Assembly (NCBI GenBank): GCA_963969365.1
Contig: OZ017756.1
Location: 682,001 to 746,000, forward strand
From: Asterochloris sp. CNOR1
Lineage: Eukaryota; Chlorophyta; Trebouxiophyceae; Trebouxiales; Trebouxiaceae
Length of the DNA: 64,000 nucleotides
Direction: 5' to 3'
The position numbers were made by a program, and so were the translations under genes. How positions within the stretch are numbered: position 1 is the stretch's first letter; the number at the start of each line of letters is the position of its first letter. Below the pieces are notes generated by a model. That model was not told the DNA's origin. It worked only from the letters and a program-made list of their open reading frames with translations, and searched no databases. Shown one piece after another: positions 48,504-59,300 of this stretch.

Positions 48504-51500
48504 ATGCCACATGGCAGCGCTGCTGGAGGCAGAGGTCCTGCTGTACAGCCTGGATCCTCCGAGGCCCCGCATCAGGCTGTGTCACCTTTCAGCGGCCAGA
48601 AACCCCAGCTGGCATTGCCCAGGTGACTCCTGCAGGCACGCATGGTGTCAGAAGCTGTGCAGCTGACTCAATCCCTTGTTCTGCCCAGCCTTGGCATTGC
48701 CAACATACACGGTCCCCCCCTCCTGATGCAGTCCTGTCCTGCTAGCAAAGGGCGCCTACCCTGTGGAATCTGTGTCTCCAGCGGCCTTCCTGCCCACCAA
48801 CCTCAGGTCAGCCACCCTTCTCTGTCTCGCAGATGCCTTGACCTGTCTGGAGCATTAAAACCTGTCCCAGCACGCCACATGCAGGCATGCTGGCATCTGC
48901 ACGTCTGCTTCAGTGTTTGCCTTTGCGTGCACTCTCATCCTGGGCAGCACGAGACACTGCTTCGCCTGCTCAGGCCCATCACCAGAGCATCCTGTCGCAG
49001 GCAGGCACTCTTGCTGTATTGGCTGCAGGCGGCACAGCACCCTGCACGACCTGTGCTCGCAGAAGTCCAGCGCGCAGTTCCTCGTCGCAGATGCCCACAG
49101 GTCTGTCCACACTCCATGCCAACATTCTCTCTGGAACAGCTGCTGTTGATCGGCAGATGGCGCACTGCTTCCAGGCCATCATAGGTGTCTGCCCGGTACA
49201 GCAGCAGGAGACACAGGTTGATGATGAATGCGACCGCACTCTGTGAAGCGTCACGCCAGGTCACGCTGAGGCCGCTTCGGCTTGCAAGCGGCGGCCATTG
49301 AGGCTGGTAACCTGCCTTCCGCAGGGCAGACTCCATCACAGCGATGCTGCAGTGCATCCCGCCGCGCTTCAGCCACCAGAAGTCCCTGGGGCGGGGAGGC
49401 GTCCCAGGGCAGGATGCGGCACGAAGCGCAGTGTCGGAGCCTGTCACGCCCAGCCGCCAGGCGCCTGGAGGGGGTGGTGGCAGCCGTCTGAGGAGCGCTA
49501 CCCAGGCGGGGGCCGAGCCTCTGCAGGTGAGGCCACGGCACATGGCTGCACTGCACCAAGCCTCTGCAGGTGAGGCCACTGCACATGGCTGCACTGCACC
49601 GACCCTGTCCAGTCCAATAGGCAGGCGCCTGGCGGGGTGCTGGCCTCCTGAGGTGTGCTGTGCGGGCAGTTTGCATACGGAGAGAGCTGCTGGGTGCTGC
49701 ACATGGCTGGTCTGCACTCAGCCTGTCACAACCAGCAGGCAGGGCTGGGTGGCATAAGCTCGAGGAGTGCTGCCCTAGAGTTGCACTGGAGCGCTGCTGC
49801 AGGTAGGGGCTCTGCCTGTGGCTGCTCTGCACTCAGCCTGTGACGCCCAGCAGACCTGTGCCTGATGGGGGTGCTGACTGCATGAGAGGTGCTGTCCAGG
49901 TGGTTGCCTGGACACAGATTATGAGAATCAAGGTGCTGCGTGGGGCGGCTGCCTCCCCCCTCCTTGGGGGGCCTGCATCGCCTACTTGCTGGAGGGGCCT
50001 TGTCTGGTGCAGCTGTGGCTGTGGACTGCTGTGCCTGCACTCATCCCACACTCCCCACCCTGCCTGCCTCACAGCTTAATGTGTAACCCTTCCCAGCCAG
50101 CGTGGCCGCTGACATGGAGCTGCTGCTGACTGCTGACCATTCACCCGTGCAAGGCAGCCTGGTGTGTGACAGTGAGCTGCTTTGCCTGCAGGAGCAGGGC
50201 CCCCGCAGCGATGTGCTGGTGATGCATGGCAAGAACCCCACAGCAGCCCCTGAGGATGCAGCCTCGCCAGCAGCTCAGCGGGGGCTGCAGGTAGCTGTGT
50301 CTGCAGACGGCGCTGTATCGGCGCCGGTGGGGCAGGTGACTTGCCCATCTCTCTGTTGCCAATGCCCCAGGTTGCTGCCTGCTATTCTCATAATCTCTCG
50401 GACAGGCATGCCTGGACATCCAGGCTCAAGGGCATGAATGCGCCCGCATGCATGCAGCCAGCAGCTCACGTGATCATGTCACATTGCAATGCATACTGCC
50501 ACACAGGGCATGCACCCACAGCTGGCAGTGTGCTGCTCATCAGTTCCCATAGCCCTGGCAGCATGTGCCTCCAGGGAGCTGTGCATGCATGCTCTCCCAG
50601 CATGCGAGCCCAGCGCTCACGCTCCCTCCTGTGCCTGCAGGGGCCGGGGCCTCGCCATCGCAGAGGCCCGCGGCTCACTGGGACGCTGGACAGGAAGATG
50701 AACAGCCTGGAGGGGCACCTGCGGCAGCTGCCAGTCGCTGGGCAGCGCAGGCGCCCCACCCACGACTCAGCGGTGGCCGCCTCCGCTCCGGAGCTGGGCG
50801 CTGCTGCCCTGAAGGCAGACAAGTCGGCAGGTGAGGAGCTACACAGCCTGGTAGCTCATCACAGCGTCTGCCAGTCACTGCTTGCCTGTGGCTACTGTGC
50901 AGCAGAGAAAACCGTCGGGCTTCCCTTTACTGCTCTCATGTCAACCCTGAGCTGGAAGAAGGCAGCACTTGAAGCAGTGCCTGGCCTTGAGTTCCATGCG
51001 CTGCCTGCGGACACCAGCCCTGCTGCCTCAAAGACACACTTGAAGCCGGTGACTGCTTTACGCTCAGCAGGACGACATGCGCCACTTGCTGAACATAGAG
51101 GGGCGCCAACACACAATGTAGAGGGGTGCGGCTCAGTTCACATCCAGCAGGATGGGTGCTGACCCAGCAGAGCACCAGTTTAGTCAGTCAGGGCTGACCT
51201 CCAGCAGACAGGCTGCAAGCCAGCAGAGCCAGTGGCTGAGACAGTCCCAGACCCCAAGCATGGCCTGCAAAAGTCTACAGCCCCTGCCGGTGCAGATTGG
51301 AAGGCCGGCCTGGACAGCTTTCGCTTTGCAGCTGCACCAGCTGGGGGCAACGCCACAGCACACCTGGGCCCGGGTGAGTGCGAATGCATTCTCCGGCATG
51401 CTCCACCAACCTACGGGTGCTCTGTCCCAGTAAGAGGGGTGTCCTGCTGAAGCACTCCATTCCTGCACACCTGCACATCTGAACCTCTGACGGAAGCTGC

Positions 51501-53061
51501 CACTGGCTTGGCTTCTGCAGCTCCTGCCAAGTACTCACGGGGGAGCAAATTTTGTACAGCGCCCTATCTGCTGGTTGGGCAAGGAGATAACGTTCCCTTG
51601 CTTGCACATCCAGCCGCCTGCCAATGCCATGCAATGCCATCCTCAGGCGCCGCTGCCTCTGATAGCTTGCAGAGAGCCCTCTCTGAGACACCATAGCATG
51701 CACCGTTTCTGGCTGCTGCGCTGCCCCAGGCATGCTGTGTTGTTTATTACCTTTCACTGGCTCATTTGGCTATCGTTTGAATCGTCATCTCTACTCATGC
51801 AGGTCTCAGGGCGGCAGACCCAGCAGGCGGCCCTGGAATGCTGCCAGAGGGCCCTGCCCAGTCCAGTGACAGCCAGAGAGGCTCGGGCAGGCTGCCTGCC
51901 CTACAGCCTTCGCAGGAGCCTCAGTTCTCGCCGCGAGGGGCCGGTGGCAAGCGCACAGCACGCCGCGCGCAGCACCTTCGTGTCTCTGGGGAGCAGCTGG
52001 AGGGTTTGGCGCAGAACCTGCAGTCCCTCGAGCAGCAGCTGGATTCCCTGCCGCAGCCTGGTGCGCTGTACTGTGTCACTGCGCTCCTCAGTGATCACAC
52101 AGGAAAGCTGCAGACCAGAGCTGGCCGCAGCCAGGGTATGCTTGGTCAGACCCACTTGGGCCATGCAGGCTTGCTATTGCACAGCTGAGCGTCTGAGACA
52201 TCATACTCATCTCCCTGTCGCGGCAGGGCATTGCCACTACCTTTGGTGCTGCATACTGCTCTGCCGGGGTGGTCCTCCTTGACTGGCCTCACATAGTGTC
52301 GCCATACACCTGTCTGTGCTGCAGTTCCCAGATCTCGGCCCTCCACGGCCGGCTCAGACCGGCAGCAGCAGCCCGCGGTGCTGCGGCCAGCAGCTCATGA
52401 TGCAGATGCAAGCGCTGCCAGCTGCCCCTTCCAGCAAGCCCCGGGCCAGCAGCAGCAGCAGATGCTAGGCCCCTTCCCAGTGCGGGCTCTGGGACGGCGT
52501 CCGGTGCGCAACTCAGCACCTGCGGGGCCCCTGACAGCAGCCATGCAGGAGGGTCTTGCCCACGGAGCAGGGGCCAGCCTGCGGCACAGTGCAGGGTTGT
52601 CCAGCCAGTCACACCCAGTGGCTGGGGCAGCAGGCCTATCCCCAGAGTTCACGCTTTGCAGCGCTGCCAGCTGGGGGGCCCAGCAGGCTGTGCAGGCCTT
52701 GCAGCAGCAGGGGCAGCAGGGGCAGCAGGTGCAGGGGCAGCAGCCAGGAGCTGAGATCAAACATGGCGCTGATGCAGCACGTCCAGCGTTTGCAGCAGGC
52801 AGGCCTGCGCGGCCTCCATCTGCACTGACTGGAAAGCCTCAGTTCGCAGCGCTTAAGGCGCGACTGAATCTGCGGCGGCCAGTTGTCAGCCCACCGCCTG
52901 ATGCCAGGGACAGACCTTCTGCTGAGGAAGCGGGACATGTGGGGAGTGATGGGGAGCAGCCTCCCCTGGCAGCAGGCTTAGGGCGCGACAGCAAGCTGCA
53001 TGCCCTCAAGCAGAGGCGCAGCTCAGCTGGCAGAGTGAGGCCCACCCCTGTTTCAGACTAA
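48504..53061 (+). CDS. Hypothetical low-complexity protein with Cys-rich segment
   Basis: Not recognised. Supported exons: about 48504-48621 (MPHGSAAGGRGPAVQPG), from 48676 (LGIANIHGPPLLMQSCPASK), a Cys/His-rich block 48950-49100 (HCFACSG...HSCCIGCRRHSTL in one frame, zinc-finger-like spacing), 49324-49569 (SITAMLQCIPPRFSHQK), 50097-50291 (VAADMELLLTADHSP), 50641-50831 (LDRKMNSLEGHLRQLP), about 51188-51374 (WKAGLDSFRFAAAP), 51804-52136 (EQLEGLAQNLQSLEQQLDSL, a short coiled coil) and 52325-53061. The last exon is rich in Gln, Ala and Pro (LQQQGQQGQQVQGQQ) and ends GRVRPTPVSD-TAA. Exons from 49.3 kb onward join in phase; the first 600 bp and the Cys-rich frame do not all agree, so the N-terminus is tentative. 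It is likely a largely disordered nuclear or scaffold protein (inference). Confidence 0.55.
49430..49915 (+). repeat. Degenerate minisatellite, about 115-130 bp period, four copies
   Basis: GCCTGT(C/G)AC-GCCCAGC or close variants recur near 49445, 49720 and 49836, with a weaker copy near 49600. Each is followed by CCTG-rich sequence, a GAGG(A/T)GTGCT-type box and CTGCACT. The first copy is coding; the rest are in the following intron. Confidence 0.6.
49516..49601 (+). repeat. 43-bp tandem duplication spanning an AG/GT splice junction
   Basis: Two nearly identical units (two visible mismatches) begin AGCCTCTGCAGGTGAGGCC at 49516 and 49559. Each contains both an acceptor-like CTCTGCAG and a donor-like GTGAGG. 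Splicing at the second donor (49570) gives the phase needed by the next exon at 50097; the first donor (49527) does not. Confidence 0.85.
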
Positions 53062-53436
53062 GAGGGGACCCCAGCACAGATAGGCCGCAAGCTGGCAGGA
53101 CTGTCATGTACTCTATTGTCTCATGAGGAGTACAGAGCCATATGAACAGTACAAAATATGGACCTTCGTTCAGAAATTGCTGCACAACATTGTCTCTCAT
53201 GTGGCCCAGGTGCTTTCCATGCTTCAGGCCCTACAGAGTCCAATTGAAGGGAGTCCACCTGCCAGTGCAACACATCACAATTGGCTTCTCAAGCTGCATG
53301 TGCAACTAGCACAGTCTGACAGTCATGAGAGCAAATCATGCAAGACATTGCTGTTTGGACAGGACCGCCCTTCAACATGGCTACTGAGCTTCAAAGACAT
53401 TTATTTTGCTTGCTCCACAATGCGTGGGGGACCTGA
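53062..53436. other. Intergenic between convergent genes
   Basis: 375 bp between the hypothetical gene (+) and p23 (-). No feature recognised. Confidence 0.45.
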
Positions 53437-55959
53437 TCAGGTCTTTGCCTCAAGCTCTGGCATGTCATCGTCATCTGAGTCATCTGCAGGCAGCCAGATA
53501 AAAAATCTTCAGCAGCGATGGCCCTAACCAGTTGGAAGTAAAGGTCCGCAACACATCAACAGGCAGGCTTCTAATTGGCTTGGCTTGAGCTAGCTCCCCA
53601 AGGAGGAAGGCAGGCAGGGCAGGGGCTTGGCACAACACTCAGAGAAAGGCAAGAACAGCGATCAGCACCGTCTTCAAGCAGAGAAGTCTCGAAATGCTGT
53701 CTGGAAGGTCCAAGGGAGCCAGCAATACTGTCTTATCTCTATACATAGCCAGCAGGTCTTCGTTCGTGCAGAAGCAGCGATGCACTCACCAGCACCGCCT
53801 CTCAGGTTTGGATCGCCATTGCACCACACCATCGAGCAAGACAGAGCACAAAGGTTGTCTTCCAGGCAAAGGCACCACAGTGCACCCCAGTCTCATACAG
53901 ATGTAGCCCCGCAACAGTTGCATCAAGGCAGCCGTGCACTCACCAGCACCCTCTCCCTCATCCCCAAGGTCCTCAAAGTTCATGCCGCCGGGCATGCCGC
54001 CAGCCCCGCCAAAGTTGGGCATACCGCCTGCGCCCCCTCCAAAGTTGGGCATGCCAGGCATGCCGCCTGCTGCAAACCAAAGCTGGTTCAATGAGGAGAG
54101 GCGGGGCAGAGCTTGCAGTGAGGAGCACTGCAGCTGCAGAAGGAGCAGCTGATGAAACCTGCACTGATGCACAGCTGAGTTTCAGCTCACCACCGCCAAA
54201 GTTGGGCATTCCTGACATCCCCCCTGCGCCTGCAGCATTTTGCCTGACTTGGCAATGGACTCTGCTCCAGCAATGCAGGTGGCTACACCCCTTTGCGTTC
54301 CCTCGCTGGACAGCACAGGGAGAGCTGCACTGACGCAATGCATGCAGCAGCACACAGAGCTGCACCGATGCAATGCAGGTGGCAGAGCAGCCCCCTGCTG
54401 GGCAGCACAGTGATTGCAGCACGGAAGCCCAGGAGTATGCAGCTCACCACCACCAAAGTCAGGCATCCCCGGCATCCCCCCTTTCCCTGCAGCGTGGGGC
54501 TACACTTGCACTTGACTGGACCCATTGATGCAACTGCTTGCAAGAAATGGCACCCTCCCTTGTTCAGCCACTCGCTGCTCGTTGCATGCCAGGACCTGGC
54601 ATCTGCTGCTGACCTAAGGCCTCATGCTGCAATGTCAAGCTCACACGATGCCAGTAGCACAGCCGAAAGACAACATGCTATGCTGCCAGCTCATTGGTGT
54701 TTATATTATTCCACATGCCCATGCCCCGCCAGATGAGTGAGCGAGCAAAGCATCAGCACTCAGTATTGTCACTCACCACCGCCAAACTGTTGCAGGTTCT
54801 GCATATCTGACATGTCAAAGTTGTCTGGCTTCTCATCCTCCTGCAGGCAGGTAGGGCACTCAGGAGCTGGCATGCTAAACAAATAGATGAACAGGATTGA
54901 CATCTGCAGCATGCCGAGCAGTAGGCAGGAAAGGCTTGCTGCAAAGCAGCTCATCCTGTTCACGCAGGTTGCAGCCCGCTCGTAAGATTAGTGCAACGAC
55001 TTCAGCATGCACTACAGAGCAGGGCAGGCAGCCCATGCTGGCTGGGGTGACGTGCCACAACGCCGAGTTCTGGTCGCATGCAGGAGCAGCCTGGCCCAGC
55101 TGAAAATGCATCCATGTCTCTGTGGTGTCAGCAGCACATCAGAGTCCCACTGGTCATCAGCAGGCAGCAGCAGGGACGCACCTCGTCCTCATCAACCCAC
55201 TTGCTCCAGTCCACCTGCAGCAGATTGCCATTGAGCAGGAGTCAAGGGACCAGCAGCAGCAAAGACGTACAGCCCCCTCATGAAGGCGCAGTTCAGCTCC
55301 CGACGACAGCAGATGCAGTCAACAGGTCAGCGCACAGCAAGCACGGGTCCCATGAAACCATCAGCAGCAATGACAGCAAGACCAGGCTTCTCATGACAGA
55401 TGCACGTCTGGCAAGGTGTTCATTGCAGAGGCAGTCATGAAACTGGCCCCACCTTGATGTTCCGAGGGAGCTTGCCCGACTCCTTCAGCAGCCGCGGCCA
55501 GTGCTCATCTGCAGCGATGGTAAGCAGGCATCAAGATGCAGAGACGGTTCTGTACGTCAATGCCATACCTCAAAAGGCCCCATGTGAGAGCACATGAGAG
55601 AGGCCTTTGCTAGAAAGCAGTTGGACATGTGCATGAAGCCTCTGCCCCTGCGTATACTGACCTGATTTCTCTTGCTTCTGGACGACCAGCACGATGCCTC
55701 TGCCAGTCACTCTGACTTTGCTTTCCTCCACATTGATGGGGCCATACAGGTCCAGCTTCAATGCATAGTTGTGTGCATCGCTGCCAGTGGCATGGCTCTG
55801 CCCCTTGCCTTTGAAGCTTAGGTGCCCATGCTTGCCCTCTGCATCATTGCTCAGCCTGATCTCAGGCTTGGAGTCAGCCGTGTCCTGCAGGTCTATGGTC
55901 AGGTACACTCGATCTGAACGCTGAGCCCACATCACATTGGGCAGGAGGGTCTTGGACAT
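53437..55959 (-). CDS. p23-like Hsp90 co-chaperone (CS domain)
   Basis: Eight exons: 55959-55662, about 55511-55452, 55219-55184, 54842-54778, 54486-54448, 54229-54191, 54069-53944, and the last, ending at 53437. The CS domain runs from MSKTLLPNVMWAQRSDRVYL through INVEESKVRVTGRGIVLVVQ. Then come the p23 signature segments EHWPRLLKESGKLP and VDWSKWVDEDE. The tail has NFDMSDMQNLQQFGGG, then repeated G-G-M-P-G-M-P-N-F-G-G, then NFEDLGDEGEGA and the acidic end DSDDDDMPELEAKT-TGA. It binds ATP-bound Hsp90 in cytosol or nucleus and slows its ATPase, as known for the family. The WPRLLK and VDWSKWVDEDE motifs match plant p23 proteins closely. It lies downstream of TPP2 on the same strand. Confidence 0.95.
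53944..54486 (-). repeat. Serially duplicated Gly-Met exons in p23
   Basis: Exons 54486-54448 and 54229-54191 are each exactly 39 nt, with the same phase at both ends, and encode GKGGMPGMPDFGG and GAGGMSGMPNFGG. The next exon (54069-53944) begins with the same 13-residue unit. Either 39-nt exon could be skipped without a frame change. Confidence 0.8.
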
Positions 55960-56330
55960 GGTGGCAATCTCGGTGATCTGTGTGATGCTGCTGAGTTGAA
56001 GGCCACCCTAAAATCGGCTATGCCCCCTGATGGATCGATGAAGATCTGTTTGCTGCACAAGAAGAAAGGTGCGCTTTAGCACAGAAACGGTGTCAGCGAA
56101 CAAGAGGCTCATACTGGACGCGAAGTTCAGAGCAGTGTTCTGCCAAAGGTTTTCTTGAGTCTGTCATGTGTCTCTTTTACCTGAATAATGCCTGTTGCTG
56201 AAAGGTTGCCAAAGTTGGGGTTGTGTGCTTGCAGCAGACAGCCACCAAGATCAAGACTGGTCTGCATGTCCTGCTTGTGAGCAAGCTCAGGATGCGTGAT
56301 GGGGGGCCTTCTAGCTACGCAGCTGCCAGA
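55960..56330. other. Intergenic: p23 promoter and TPP2 3' end
   Basis: 371 bp between two minus-strand genes in tandem. No specific element identified. Confidence 0.45.
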
Positions 56331-59300
56331 TCAGAATAGAGGGTACGCTGCTGGGAATCGATCATGGAGCCTGGAGAGTTCATATGCCTGCCAGTGGCTC
56401 CACCCCAGCTTGCCGGCCAGATCAGCCCTGAGCTGCAGCACCCCTCTGGGTGCCGGCTTGTCCTCGCCTTCAGCCTGCTTGGCCAGTATCCTGCAGCATG
56501 GCAGAGGGTACTTGCGCAAATCCGTCAGGCCTAATGAGATGAAGGGCTAGCTTGTTCTTGCGCGCAGCCTTTCTGGCCAGCATGCTGCAGCACCAGCATT
56601 TTGCTCCTCTCAGCAAAGGGAATGCGCACAGTGCAGCCTGGCAGGTCCTGCCGGTCCCAGAAGACCAGCTCTGCAGCGTTACGGTGGCACGCTCGTGAGG
56701 TCACAGTTGGTACCAGGCTGCACCTTATGGCGCTGTCCCCTGCTGTGCAGCCACATTGCACAGGGATGCCTCAACTGCACCTGTCACCCAAACATCCCTA
56801 AACCATCTGGAGGACTGCAAGTGGCCAGAATGCCGGCCAACTGGACGCAACTGGAAACCATGCGACCACGTGTGAGTGGAGTGATGTGGCACAGCAGCTC
56901 ACAAGCAGTCCAGCTGAGCAGTCCAGCCACCATGCAGATTAGTTAAGGCACCCAAGCCCATTCCAGAGCGCCTCCGGAGGCACTGGTCGCCTGAGCTCAG
57001 AGGATGAGGAACCGCAGCACTCTGCCTGCTGCATTTGCTGCATGCTCAACGGTGCTGCTAGCATGACAAGCCCAGCCGGCATGGCCTTGACCACAAAACA
57101 GAGGATGCTGCTCACTTGATGGCAGAGCCATCGCTGCCGCGGCGCCGCTTTCATCGCACGTGCAGCGAGCTCAACAGTTGCTGGCGGCATGAAGGGCAGG
57201 CCAGCCAGCACTACCCCACATGACAGGGGACAGGACACAGCTCACTTTAGGGCAGAGGCAAAACGGCCATGGCGCTCCTCTCGCCGCGCATGCAGCACGG
57301 CCAGCTCCCCGTCTGCTGTGTCGCTGTACTGCCTCAGGTGCTGGAAGGCGGCCTCAAAGGGTCCCTCCTCCTTTTGAGCAGCAGCAGAGACCTGCATGGG
57401 CATCATTCGATCAGGCTTAGGGCCTCCGCCGACATAACAAGGTGTGGAAAGCTCTTGCATGGGATTGTGCTGCGTGCTTGCAGGTGTGCTGCTCAGGCTA
57501 GCCACTGCAAAGGCAGACACCTTTCCGCTCAGCCTCGCCTCCTCTCGCCCTGACCCATCTCAGCTTCAGCTGCCTGAGCAAAGCCTGCATCTTTGCCTGA
57601 CAGGGCCTTGAGCCCAGCTGCAAAAGCACACATGTGCGATTCCTCGGAGAGCCCGTCGCCTCCTCTTCCAGCACATATAGCATCTCTGCTACCACTCATG
57701 CCTTATCTCCTCCCTCCCTGATCCTCTCTCAGCTTAGCACGCATAGCTGTTCCTGCTACCGCCTCACTTGCTGCTTCTATGACACCTCCTTCAGCCTCAG
57801 CTGCCCCAGCAGTACCAGTGCCTGCCCCACTTTGATCAGGGACTTATTGCAGCAGCGCTTCACACACATCATTGCTGGCGCTGCAAGCTGGGTCATGTAG
57901 CATTGCTGCTGCTGTATCACCTCCTGCTCCTGTGGCACCTCATCAGCTTCAGCCGCTCCAGCAGCACCAGCCTCTGCCCCGCCCTGGCCTGGGCTGGTCT
58001 GCAGCAGCGCCTCACACTTCCAGCGCAGCGCCTCAATTAGTGCAGCCTTGGCCTCGTCCTGCTGCTTGGCGTCCTTGGCAGCTGCCGGGCCCTCGGCAGG
58101 AGTTTTGCGGGCCAGGTGCTTGGCCAGCTTACCTTCATCCACTGCTGCCACAACAGCGTCGGCTGCCTGAGCCACCTCCTTCAGCCAGAGGGGAGCATCG
58201 TTGGACAATATAGTGGCCGTTTGCATGGAGAATGGTGCTACAACAGCATCAGTGGCCTGACATGCTGTCACAGCAGTGCCTGCTCGCTGGACCACCTCCT
58301 GCAGCCAGGGGGCATGCTGAGTCTCTGGAAAGGCCTCCACCCTGGGCTACCACAAAGGCCTCTGCTGTCTGAGCACCAACTTCATTCGGTAGAGATACAA
58401 TCCAGAGTATCGTTGGGTGCTGCAAGCTGCAGATCTCCTCACTTGTCACCTCTGCTTCCTGGGACATGTGCTGCAGCCAACGTCACAAAGCTGGCCCACA
58501 TGTAAAGGCAATAACAAGTATTGTGAGAGACTTGGCGACCAAGGGGCATAGCAGGTGATCAAAAAGGGCATCTAATGCATGTGGCAGTTCAGCTGGGAGA
58601 TGGCAAAGTTGCGATGGTAAATTTGATCGCTTGGCCAGTGTATGACCTGTGAGGAAGGAGAGCACAGGAGCCAGCAGAGTAGGGCCGAGGTGCCGGGCGT
58701 GTCAACTTGCCTTCCAAAATTCTGCACCCTCCTCCAGGGTGCGTTGCTTGTCCTTGACCTTGCCCAGCCGCTGCACGCGCTCCTGGAGAAGTGGCAGGTG
58801 GCGTGGCCAGGCCTCCAGCAACCGCTCCCGCAGCTCTGTGTAATACTCTGCCTCCTTGTCACTGTCAAGTCCCTGCAGCTGCAACTCACAGGCCTTAGCT
58901 TCCTCCTGAGCAGTGTGCAGCAGATCATGTGCATTCAAGCCTTGCACCACCGTCACAAAGCTCCCTGGTTCAATCTAAGCATATGCTCCGCAAGAGAGGC
59001 AAGGCCAGCAGGCTAGCCAGGCCTCAATGATGGTGGACCAGCAGCTCTGTGTAGACTCTGCATACTTTGTGTTGTCAAGAAGGGGCTGGACAAGGCAGCT
59101 TGCATCATGCCATCCAGATTAGTAGCAGAGCTGCCAAGGGTGCGTTGGTGTCAGCAGAAGGTAGCTTGCCCCGCTATGTAGCAGGGCGGAATCAGGCACA
59201 TGCTGAGAATAGCAGAGGGTGTCGCTAAGGCTACTGCCTGGCACTGGCAAGCTGACAGGGGGGAATTTTCCGACCTGTAGGAACTTGACTTCAGCATCAC

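Noticed and set aside
49000-49254. Hydrophobic minus-strand frame resembling a membrane segment
   Set aside because: It overlaps the plus-strand gene and has no flanking exons or start that extend it.
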